From NCBI GenBank assembly GCA_031276415.1, contig JAISNF010000542.1:1-6506 (forward strand): 6,506 nt of DNA. The letters run 5' to 3'. Position numbers and translations under genes: made by a program. The notes below the pieces were generated by a model. That model had not been told where the DNA came from, did not search any database, and worked only from the letters and a program-made list of their open reading frames with translations. The DNA is from Planctomycetaceae bacterium. GTDB taxonomy: Bacteria > Planctomycetota > Planctomycetia > Pirellulales > Thermoguttaceae. Shown in pieces: positions 1 through 6,498 of this stretch (position 1 is the stretch's first letter; each line of letters starts with the position of its first letter).

Positions 1-827
1 ACAGTATTCAGTTTTACGATCCAATTACAAGCAATAACATCAACACTTTAACAGTTAAAATTAACGAAAATTCAGACGACACAGGAACAGTGTTATTTGA
101 TATGTCGAATAATTCCGGTACCGAAAAAAATTCAAACATTTACGGCGATACAACCGTTTATAACGGAACGCTCGAATTAAAAGGTGAAGCAGTTTACGGA
201 GCAGGCACAAACACGGGCAGTTTCAATTTACAAAATAACGCTACACTTTTATCTGTTGGTGAAAATAACACCGTCAACGCCGGAAATGTTACACTCAACG
301 GAACTCTTGCGTTTGAAAATATCAGTACAACAAACGCCGCATTGAATCTTAACGGAACAGTAACCGGTTCTCTTGGCAATATCAATATTCGCGATAATGT
401 TACAGACGGAAAATATATTTTAGTAGAAAATGCCGACCTAACAGCATTGGACTTGCCAACTTCATTTACTTATAACGGCGTCAGCGTACAACAAAATGCA
501 CGTACACAAAGTATAAAACTTGAAGATAATTCGCCGAAGGATCAAATTATTTTCAAGGTTGATACTAAAAATTACACGGTAACATGGACAGGAATTAGTG
601 ACGGAAATTGGAATACCACTCAAAATAATTGGAACGGAACAAACAGCGATAATGATCCAATTACTCAATTCCTAAACGGTGACGATGTTGTTTTTACAGA
701 ATCTTCAGATGTTGATCATGCGATCACAATTCAAAGCAGCGGTGTTACTGTGAAAAGTATGGAAATTAAAGGTGATGGAACGTGGACATTTACCGGCGGC
801 GAAATTAAAGGCGGGACAATAAATGTT
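1..827 (+). repeat. Passenger cassette, copy 1 (left edge cut by the window)
   Basis: This is the first copy of a large direct repeat within the autotransporter gene. It aligns with copy 2 at an offset of 1656 bases from position 1 to about 350. By eye about nine in ten bases agree there, including an identical 56-base stretch at 262-317. After a 6-base length difference near 350 only protein-level similarity remains, through the WTG/DGNWN/NWNG module to about 827. The alignment already holds at base 1, so the repeat very probably extends further left. Confidence 0.85.
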
Positions 828-3800
828 GCAGATGGCGCAGACACAAAAATTTATTTTGACTCACGCCAAATGAATCAAAGAATTACAACCGAAACCGGCT
901 CCACCGCAACTATCGCCCCAACAACCGGAAACACGATCACCTTCGACGGATTCACTACAAACAACAACGGCGGCGCAATTTACAACAGCGGCGATTTAAC
1001 AATTTCCGATAGTACATTCTCAAATAACACGGCAAATATCTACGGCGGCGCAATTGAAAACGAAACTGGAACTTTAAAGATATTCAATAGTATATTTTCA
1101 AGCAACACGGCTGACTTGGGCGGCGCAATTGACAACGATGGCGGTGATTTAGAGATTTCCGGTAGTACATTCTCAAACAACACGGCTAACTGGGGCGGCG
1201 CAATTTACAGTGATGGTACTTTAGAGATTTCCGGTAGTACATTTTTAGACAACACAGCGGCTAACAGGGGCGGCGCAATTGAAAACTGGAATGGTGATTT
1301 AAAGATTTCCAATAGTGCATTTTCAGGCAACACGGCTAACGGCTTGGGCGGTGTAATTTACAGTAATGGAACTTTAGAGATTTCCGATAGTGCATTTTCC
1401 GGCAACACGGCTAACACGTACGGCGCAGCAATTTACAGTCATGGCGATTTAACAATTTCCAGTAGTACATTCTCAAATAACACGGCTAACTCGAAAGGCG
1501 GCGCAATTTACAGTACCGGTAAAGTTACTATTACCGCAGATTCCGGCAACGTCACTTTTCGCGGAAACAAAGCCAGCGGCACTGGCACTCCAAACGCAAT
1601 TTACATGGATACTGCTTCGGGTGCCAATCTTCTTTCACTTTCCGCAACTGACGGAAACAGTATTCAGTTTTACGATCCAATTACAAGCGATAGCAGCAAC
1701 ACTTTAACTGTTAAAATTAACAAAAATTCCGGCGAAACCGGAACAGTGTTATTTGATATGTCAAATAATTCCGGTGACGGAAAAAATTCAAACATTTACG
1801 GTAACACAACCGTTTATAATGGAACGCTCGAATTAAAAGGTGAAGCAGTTTACGGAGGAAGCACAAATACGGGCAGTTTCGATTTACAAAATAACGCTAC
1901 ACTTTTATCTGTCGGTAAAAATAACACCGTCAACGCCGGAAATGTTACACTCAACGGAACTCTTGCGTTTGAAGATATTGATACAACACATACGGCATTG
2001 AATCTTAACACAACCGGAACAATAACCGGCTCTGCCGCTATCGATATTCGCGGTAATGTTACAAGCGATACACGTTACGTTCTCGCACAAAATACTAGCG
2101 GTTCGACAGGCTTTTCGTCATTGGTCTTGCCGACAACAATTCTGTACAACGGCTCCTCTATCGAAAATACCCGCGCCGATGATAAAATGCTCGTAACAAC
2201 AAATGACGAACAGAAAAGCCTCGTACTTCTCGTCGATAAATTAGAAAATACAACTGTTGCATGGACTGGAAACGCCGACGGAAATTGGAATATCGCCAAT
2301 CGTAACTGGAACGGAAAACTTGACAACAACGATAACGTCAACCAATTTCTACACAACGATCATGTAACTTTCGGAACAACAACACAAAAAAATGTTGCAA
2401 TACAAAGCGGCGGTGTTACCGTTGATAATATGACCGTCAATGAAAACGGTTACACTTTTAGCGGCGAAAAAATTACCGGTAAAACGTTGAACCTCAACGC
2501 AACAGGTGAAACAATTTTTCAAAATGAAATTGATTTCGCAACCGGAATTACCGTTGCGGCAAATAACACCCTGACACTCAATTACACAACCGACAAAACA
2601 AATAACAATAAATTCTCCGGCACAGGAACATTAAATAAAAATGGAACAAGAAAATTAACCTTGTCCGCCAATGACGCATTGAACGGAAATCTCAAATTAA
2701 ATGTCAATGACGGCGAAGTAGAATTAACCGGAACAAATAATAACTACAACGGAAATATTCATCTGACCGGTAATTTAACTGTTGCAAACGATGGAAACTT
2801 CGGCGGACAAATTACCGGTAACGGAAACTTGACTCACTCCGGCGGAACATTAACCTTGACCGGAAATAATACCGCAACAGGAAATCTCAACCAAACCGGC
2901 GGCGTTCTCAATTTACAAAATATCTGGAACGGAAACTATAACCAGTCCGAAAATACAATCCTCAATCTTGCAAATAACACACAAATTAGCGGAAACGCAG
3001 AATTTTACGGAACAGTAAATATCAATGATAAATTATTTGTCGGAAAAAATTTAACGTATAAAAATACTTCAGCCGCTCTTGATTTGAGTGGTTCAAAAAG
3101 TGTTGAAACCGGAGGAATCTTTACGCTTGAAAACGGTACGGAAATGAATTTTACTGTTGCCGAAAATAAAATTAAAGCAGATACGGTCAATATTGAAGGA
3201 AAAATAAATCTCGTTAAAATCTCCGAAGTTCCCAACGGTACAATCAATAATGTTATTGTTGCGAATAATCCGCTGAATACCGACCAACTCACCAATCAAT
3301 TCATTAAGGTAAAAAAATTACTCGTCTTTTTTGAACCGTTTTATAACGAAAATCTAACGACAATGGGAATTACGAAAAATATTCAAACCGCCGAAGAATA
3401 CACCGCCGAAAATCATTTCAAAATAAATCAAATAAAAATTGCCGGATTACTGGACGGTTATTCGCCCATTCAGGAAACATTGTTGTCGCTTGATACGCAA
3501 GAACAACTCGAAGCGTTGATTCGCCCGCTGCTTGTTGCGGAGTTGGCAGTCGAAGCCAACGATTTGGCGTTACGTCAACCTTATTTGCACGTTTTCAATC
3601 ATCTTGCCAATCTTCCGGTCAATAATTTTCGCAATATTAGTAATTTTAACAATAATTCTCCAAATAATTCCAACAATATTATACGCGGTCAATCTCCTTG
3701 TAGTACAGTAACTTATAACCGGAAAAATTCCCAACACGAATTTTGGTTTGAAGGTTATTATCGTGCCGAAAAAGTTGACGGCGATTTCAACGCTCTCGGT

Positions 3801-4514
3801 TACAAAACATCGCAAGGCGGAATGATGATCGGTGTTGATCGAGTGGTGAACAGCAAGTTGATGACGGGACTTGTTTTTGGTTACGGCAACCCGCGAGTTT
3901 ATAATTCCGTTGCCAGAATTGAAGCCGACGATTACACATTCGGAACTTATGCACGATTGAAAATTTCAGAGATTTACGCCAACGCCTTCTTGGGTTACGG
4001 AAATCAAAACTTTGAATTACGCCGAACTCCCACAAATTCCAACACCAAATACAACGGCGATGCTTTTTACGCCGGTTTAGAATTGTTCAAACCGTTTCAT
4101 TTACGCAACAAAATAATCATTTCGCCGCTTGCGGCGATTGATTTCCAAAAGGCGTGGTCGGACGGGTTCAGGGTTAATGTTGCGGAATTGCCGTTGTCGG
4201 TTGGCAAGAGCGATATTGAACAAACCGTTTTGCGAATCGGTCTCAATGCAAGTTACAAAAACTTGCGAACACGGTTACAATACGGCTATCAAGTTGCCGG
4301 CGATTTGGCAGGTGTTTCACGAACAACAATTGTCGGAGGTAACAATAACCGCGTTTTAACCGGAGCCAATCTCGGACGTAACAATTTGAATCTTGGTTTT
4401 GGCGGTGATTTCAAAATCGGAAAACACACAAAAATATTCGGCGATTACGATTTTAATCTCGGCGAAAATTCCACCGCCCACACCGGACAATTCGGTCTCG
4501 CTCTCACATTTTAA
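1..4514 (+). CDS. Giant autotransporter (type V secretion) with Pmp-like repeats, 5'-partial
   Basis: This is a surface protein predicted to export its own passenger through a C-terminal outer-membrane barrel. The frame is open from base 3 to the TAA at 4512-4514. The first possible start codon, a GTG at base 90, lies inside a block repeated in full further on, so it is not the real start; the N-terminus and signal peptide are upstream of the window. Counting from the codon at base 3 there are 1503 residues. They comprise: cassette copy 1 (1-275) with a WTG...DGNWN...NWNG motif from W195; seven GGAI/FxxNTA repeats (323-498); cassette copy 2 (553-831) with the same motif from W754; an Asn/Thr-rich beta-helix with PATR-like motifs near 873 and 939; a helical linker from about 1130 (NQIKIAGLLDG at 1142); an Asn-rich linker (1207-1225); and a barrel (1247-1503) ending LALTF. 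The only Cys seen is at 1233. GGA(I/L) plus FxxN is the hallmark of chlamydial Pmp repeats, which are adhesins, so adhesion is a reasonable inference but unproven. The autotransporter call is strong; the ligand is unknown. Confidence 0.93.
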   Translation, partial: SIQFYDPITSNNINTLTVKINENSDDTGTVLFDMSNNSGTEKNSNIYGDTTVYNGTLELKGEAVYGAGTNTGSFNLQNNATLLSVGENNTVNAGNVTLNGTLAFENISTTNAALNLNGTVTGSLGNINIRDNVTDGKYILVENADLTALDLPTSFTYNGVSVQQNARTQSIKLEDNSPKDQIIFKVDTKNYTVTWTGISDGNWNTTQNNWNGTNSDNDPITQFLNGDDVVFTESSDVDHAITIQSSGVTVKSMEIKGDGTWTFTGGEIKGGTINVADGADTKIYFDSRQMNQRITTETGSTATIAPTTGNTITFDGFTTNNNGGAIYNSGDLTISDSTFSNNTANIYGGAIENETGTLKIFNSIFSSNTADLGGAIDNDGGDLEISGSTFSNNTANWGGAIYSDGTLEISGSTFLDNTAANRGGAIENWNGDLKISNSAFSGNTANGLGGVIYSNGTLEISDSAFSGNTANTYGAAIYSHGDLTISSSTFSNNTANSKGGAIYSTGKVTITADSGNVTFRGNKASGTGTPNAIYMDTASGANLLSLSATDGNSIQFYDPITSDSSNTLTVKINKNSGETGTVLFDMSNNSGDGKNSNIYGNTTVYNGTLELKGEAVYGGSTNTGSFDLQNNATLLSVGKNNTVNAGNVTLNGTLAFEDIDTTHTALNLNTTGTITGSAAIDIRGNVTSDTRYVLAQNTSGSTGFSSLVLPTTILYNGSSIENTRADDKMLVTTNDEQKSLVLLVDKLENTTVAWTGNADGNWNIANRNWNGKLDNNDNVNQFLHNDHVTFGTTTQKNVAIQSGGVTVDNMTVNENGYTFSGEKITGKTLNLNATGETIFQNEIDFATGITVAANNTLTLNYTTDKTNNNKFSGTGTLNKNGTRKLTLSANDALNGNLKLNVNDGEVELTGTNNNYNGNIHLTGNLTVANDGNFGGQITGNGNLTHSGGTLTLTGNNTATGNLNQTGGVLNLQNIWNGNYNQSENTILNLANNTQISGNAEFYGTVNINDKLFVGKNLTYKNTSAALDLSGSKSVETGGIFTLENGTEMNFTVAENKIKADTVNIEGKINLVKISEVPNGTINNVIVANNPLNTDQLTNQFIKVKKLLVFFEPFYNENLTTMGITKNIQTAEEYTAENHFKINQIKIAGLLDGYSPIQETLLSLDTQEQLEALIRPLLVAELAVEANDLALRQPYLHVFNHLANLPVNNFRNISNFNNNSPNNSNNIIRGQSPCSTVTYNRKNSQHEFWFEGYYRAEKVDGDFNALGYKTSQGGMMIGVDRVVNSKLMTGLVFGYGNPRVYNSVARIEADDYTFGTYARLKISEIYANAFLGYGNQNFELRRTPTNSNTKYNGDAFYAGLELFKPFHLRNKIIISPLAAIDFQKAWSDGFRVNVAELPLSVGKSDIEQTVLRIGLNASYKNLRTRLQYGYQVAGDLAGVSRTTIVGGNNNRVLTGANLGRNNLNLGFGGDFKIGKHTKIFGDYDFNLGENSTAHTGQFGLALTF
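969..1496 (+). repeat. Tandem array of seven 75-78-bp GGAI/FxxNTA repeats (Chlam_PMP-like)
   Basis: Seven in-frame units begin at 969, 1044, 1119, 1194, 1269, 1347 and 1422. All are 75 bp except the fifth, which is 78 bp. Each starts with GGAI (GGVI in unit 6, GAAI in unit 7), continues with a short turn and a D/T-L-x-I-S/F strand, and ends in F-[SL]-x-N-T-A. A degenerate eighth unit (GGAIYSTGKVTI) begins at 1497 and fades into the next cassette. Units are also similar at DNA level: 'ggcggcgcaatt' recurs nearly unchanged, and so does the 'aacacggctaac' stretch. This matches the repeat type known from chlamydial polymorphic membrane proteins, where each unit is thought to form one beta-helix rung. 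The multiple-of-three length means gain or loss of units would keep the frame. Confidence 0.9.
1657..2495 (+). repeat. Passenger cassette, copy 2
   Basis: This second copy of the cassette starts with the shared SIQFYDPITS motif. It continues through LFDMSNNSG, a beta-helix strand set, and the WTGNADGNWN...RNWNG module at about 2260-2320. It follows the GGAI array directly through a transition segment (residues NAIYMD...LSLSATDGN, about 1593-1656). Many of the differences from copy 1 change amino acids, so this is not a very recent exact duplication or an assembly echo. Similarity decays gradually after about 2010. Confidence 0.85.
2619..2915 (+). other. PATR-like beta-helix segment of the passenger
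   Basis: Two stretches resemble the passenger-associated transport repeat (pattern G-x-L-x-K/H-x-G-x-x-x-L-T-L-x-x-N). One reads GTGTLNKNGTRKLTLSAND from 2619, and the other GNGNLTHSGGTLTLTGNN from 2817. Between and after them, runs of short Gly/Asn/Thr strands continue (YNGNIHLTGNLTVAND, then further rungs towards 3100). In known autotransporters this motif lies in the beta-helical passenger and is linked to its efficient export. The family assignment is by pattern, not by profile search. Confidence 0.6.
3384..3740 (+). other. Helical linker and Asn-rich hinge before the barrel
   Basis: The composition changes abruptly here from Asn/Thr-rich strands to Glu/Leu/Ala-rich helix (AEEYTAENHFKINQIKIAG, then QEQLEALIRPLLVAELAVEA). 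The pattern NQ-x(3)-A-x-L-D, followed by a later L-x(7)-E, resembles the segment preceding the barrel in classical autotransporters, which threads the barrel pore. An Asn-rich stretch (3621-3677, NNFRNISNFNNNSPNNSNN) and the only Cys seen in the protein (3699-3701) follow, just ahead of the first barrel strand. Confidence 0.65.
3741..4511 (+). other. Autotransporter beta-barrel translocator domain
   Basis: About 257 residues, from FWFEGYYRAEKVDG to the terminal LALTF. This matches the usual size of the autotransporter beta-domain (PF03797 type). Visible hallmarks are alternating aromatic/hydrophobic strands, Gly-rich turns (GYKTSQGGMMIGVDR, LMTGLVFGYGN), tyrosine girdles (DDYTFGTYARL, IYANAFLGYGNQNFEL), repeated LGFGGDFKIGKHTKIFGDY-like strand pairs, and a C-terminal Phe as the likely BAM recognition signal. 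It anchors the protein in the outer membrane and exports the passenger. Confidence 0.88.
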
Positions 4515-4522
4515 TTTCCGTC

Positions 4523-4550
4523 CGCAGATGACGCTGATAATCGCAGATGA
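4523..4550. repeat. Short direct repeat CGCAGATGA, possible interspersed repeat
   Basis: Eight bases after the autotransporter stop codon, the nonamer CGCAGATGA occurs twice (4523-4531 and 4542-4550) with a partly similar spacer (CGCTGATAATCG). The arrangement resembles short intergenic elements built of repeated 'AATCTGCG'-type words that I recall from several bacterial genomes, but that recollection is unverified here. A related word, ATCTGCG in the opposite orientation, occurs at about 4888-4894, so the IS debris could be bracketed by inverted traces. No clear hairpin or T-tract is present, so it is not called a terminator. Confidence 0.4.
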
Positions 4551-4553
4551 TAA

Positions 4554-4799
4554 ACGTTTGATTATTTGTACCTGTTCACGGATTCGCGAGGTTTTCCTAT
4601 TTCAATTCAGGTTTATTCCGGTAACACAAAGTCAATTCAGGAGGAATCGGAAGTGGACGGTTTTTATGTGATTCGTACCAATATTCCGTCGGAAGAGCGG
4701 GAGGCTTCGGATATTGTACGGGATTATAAATGTCTTGCGGATGTGGAAAAGAGTTTTCGAACAATTAAGACAACATTGCTACTGAGGTTGTTTTGTTAG
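4554..4799 (+). pseudogene. Decayed DDE transposase fragment (IS4/IS1634-like)
   Basis: The frame after the TAA at 4551 reads YLFTDSRGFPISIQVYSGNT from 4569. This is the block around the second catalytic Asp (codon 4581-4583) seen in IS4/IS1634-type transposases. It is then joined almost directly to DGFYVIRTNIPSEE (from 4656) and YKCLADVEKSFRTIK. In the second block Y4725, E4746 and K4767 keep the Y-x(6)-E-x(6)-K spacing expected around the catalytic Glu. In an intact enzyme a long segment separates these blocks, so there is an internal deletion near 4629-4655. The expected continuation after FRTIKT (RPIYHR-like, then a helical tail) is replaced by LLLRLFC and a stop at 4797. The N-terminal part with the first Asp is also absent. 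No terminal inverted repeats are recognisable. The subfamily is uncertain; the transposase origin and the loss of function are fairly secure. Confidence 0.75.
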
Positions 4800-4905
4800 G
4801 AAAATTAGGTGGAAATGAGGTTTGACGCAAGCGGAATTATTGCCCAAACATTTTCATAATCTGTATTGCGCTGTTATTCGCTCATTATCTGCGAACAAGT
4901 TTGAT
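4800..4905. other. Intergenic remainder, no recognised gene
   Basis: Between the transposase remnant and the stop codon of the convergent gene I see no RNA gene, terminator or conserved domain. A plus-strand frame from 4822 reads LTQAELLPKHFHNLYCAVIR and could be further IS-associated debris, but I do not recognise it, and it runs on antisense into the glycosyltransferase gene. A weak hairpin (TTCGC 4877-4881 with GCGAA 4891-4895) has no T-tract. Confidence 0.4.
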
Positions 4906-6450
4906 TTAATACAAACGATATGGTGTAGGATGAAATGGTTCTGTTTGAATAGAATTGTCCGGCGGAATAATCGCAACACCAACATAAAACGGTTCTTTTT
5001 GATTGAGATTATTAGGTTCTAAGCAAATGGTTTTCGGTAACAATTGCGCAGAAGGAAACCGTTTTTGTACTAATTCGGGAAGAGTTTGATAATCTTTTCC
5101 TGTTACCCAAAAAACAAGTCCGCCTTGTTTCAGAACATCCTGGTCGGTTGACCAATTACTAATTGGAAAACTATCATCACTCAACCAAGCAGGATGATCG
5201 GCTCCATGATAAGTCGGACGATCCTCACTGTAAATAGCAACATTGCCAGCCAGCCACCAACCACCGGTGACGTAAGGTAACGGTTTATCGTATTTTTCGT
5301 GCCAGATTTTTTCTGCTTCTTTTGCCAGTTGTTTGCCAGGATACAGATAATGAACCAGCCGCGTTGTAACATAACGAGAATGATAAATATGCGCCGAATA
5401 ACCCAAAAGATAACCAAACATCGTTAATCCGAAAATCAACCAAACAAAACGGTTTGCCAGACGAGTTTGTTGTTTCTGAAAAACAATAAGAAGAAGTAAA
5501 CCGAAAAAAATCGGTAATTGAATAAAACTGCCGAATTCTAAAGGCGTTGCCGACACAAAACATGAAACCGCCGACAATAACCAAGGTAAACCAATCATTC
5601 CCAATAAAAAATTACGAACAAAATATTGGTCTTGATCAAGTTTTTGAAAACGTATTGGAAATTTGAAAAGCGGAAATAATAAAACAATAAAAGAAATAGC
5701 CAACAACGGCGGAGCAATAAGAGCATCGTTACAAAGGGCAATAAAACGGTTGGTCAATGTTTTTTCAAGACCGTAAGCAGTTGAAGTAAATTTCAGACCG
5801 GAGAAATCACTTTGAATCATCCAATCAATAAGCGGAGCAGCAATAATCAAAGAAATAAACAAAGTAAGATAAGGACCCAATTGAAACCAATATTTTCGCA
5901 TTGGTTTATTCAGGAACATGAAAAGGAGAATCGAAACAATAAGCAACAGCAGCGTATATTTGCAATAAACACCAAAACCAATTGCTACACCAAGTCCAAT
6001 CCAATCACGGTAACGGTTATATTTTAGAGAAAAGAAAGCAAAAAGGGTTACAAATCCCCACGCCGGTACGAGAATAACGTTGTGGTTATAATACAACGAT
6101 TTGTAAAAAAATCCCCAATAACAATAAAATGATAGAGAACCAAAGAGAGCGTTTTGCGGCGAAAGAAATTCACGTCCCAACCGCCAAATTGTCCATGCAG
6201 TTGTCAGAAAAAAGATTTGCGATAAAAAATACGGCGCAACAGAATTTTGTCCCAAGACCTGATATACGACTTCTAAAATGATAGCATTCAACGCCGGATG
6301 TTTAAATGTGGCAATAACTCCTTCCTTGCCAATAAAGAACATTTCAATCACGTCATAACGAAAATTCGGTTCCAGCAGAAATGGTAGAAATGTCCAGACA
6401 ATTCCGTATAAAAATGTGATACACCAAAAAATTTGTGATGTTTGTTTCAT
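4906..6450 (-). CDS. GT39/ArnT-like polytopic membrane glycosyltransferase
   Basis: This is a predicted inner-membrane GT-C glycosyltransferase that would move a sugar from a polyprenyl-phosphate carrier to a lipid, glycan or protein acceptor outside the cytoplasm. The acceptor cannot be read from the sequence. I chose the ATG at 6450 because MKQTSQIFW gives a charged N-terminus directly before the first membrane helix. In-frame ATGs at 6468 and 6465 and a GTG at 6480 would add up to 10 residues, and none has a clear Shine-Dalgarno. From M6450 the protein has 514 residues. D33-V-I-E36 lies in the first periplasmic loop, where this superfamily carries its catalytic Asp/Glu. KHP follows at 50-52, then NHNVILVPAW (122-131), GLGVAIGFGVYCKYTLL (152-168) and about ten hydrophobic helices up to ~350. 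The soluble C-terminus has GGWWLAGNVAIYSEDRPTYH (396-415), as in ArnT-like GT39 proteins (PMT_2 type). The gene is intact and convergent with the autotransporter. Confidence 0.8.
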   Translation of the reverse strand: MKQTSQIFWCITFLYGIVWTFLPFLLEPNFRYDVIEMFFIGKEGVIATFKHPALNAIILEVVYQVLGQNSVAPYFLSQIFFLTTAWTIWRLGREFLSPQNALFGSLSFYCYWGFFYKSLYYNHNVILVPAWGFVTLFAFFSLKYNRYRDWIGLGVAIGFGVYCKYTLLLLIVSILLFMFLNKPMRKYWFQLGPYLTLFISLIIAAPLIDWMIQSDFSGLKFTSTAYGLEKTLTNRFIALCNDALIAPPLLAISFIVLLFPLFKFPIRFQKLDQDQYFVRNFLLGMIGLPWLLSAVSCFVSATPLEFGSFIQLPIFFGLLLLIVFQKQQTRLANRFVWLIFGLTMFGYLLGYSAHIYHSRYVTTRLVHYLYPGKQLAKEAEKIWHEKYDKPLPYVTGGWWLAGNVAIYSEDRPTYHGADHPAWLSDDSFPISNWSTDQDVLKQGGLVFWVTGKDYQTLPELVQKRFPSAQLLPKTICLEPNNLNQKEPFYVGVAIIPPDNSIQTEPFHPTPYRLY

Positions 6451-6492
6451 GTTATGAATAATCATCATGATGTGAAACACTGATTTAATTTC

Positions 6493-6498
6493 ATTGTA
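6493..6498 (-). promoter_or_regulatory. Possible -10 hexamer TACAAT for the glycosyltransferase gene
   Basis: Reading the minus strand, TACAAT lies about 43 bases before the chosen ATG and differs from the sigma-70 consensus TATAAT at one base. The matching -35 would lie beyond the window edge at about 6516-6521, so it cannot be confirmed. In an AT-rich sequence such matches arise often by chance. Confidence 0.2.

Noticed and set aside
969..1496. CRISPR-like array, because of regular spacing
   Set aside because: The whole unit repeats and translates in frame, with no alternation of constant repeat and unique spacer.
2473..2821. Repeated palindrome TTACCGGTAA (2473-2482 and 2812-2821) as a binding site
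   Set aside because: Both copies encode I-T-G-K/N in frame within beta-helix rungs, so protein repetition explains them.
3570..4035. Minus-strand open frames opposite the barrel region, and similar ones across the autotransporter gene
   Set aside because: They lie wholly inside the autotransporter gene in other frames and have no recognisable domain. Low stop density on the opposite strand explains them.
4129..4359. Plus-strand frame rich in Arg inside the barrel segment
   Set aside because: It overlaps the clearly coding barrel in another frame and its composition is that of a shadow frame.
4877..4895. Hairpin TTCGC-9-GCGAA as a terminator for the convergent genes
   Set aside because: A stem of only five pairs, a nine-base loop and no T-tract on either strand.
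4822..5022. Plus-strand 66-codon frame running into the glycosyltransferase gene
   Set aside because: More than half is antisense to the conserved C-terminus of the glycosyltransferase, there is no good start region, and I recognise no domain. The first third could be old IS debris.
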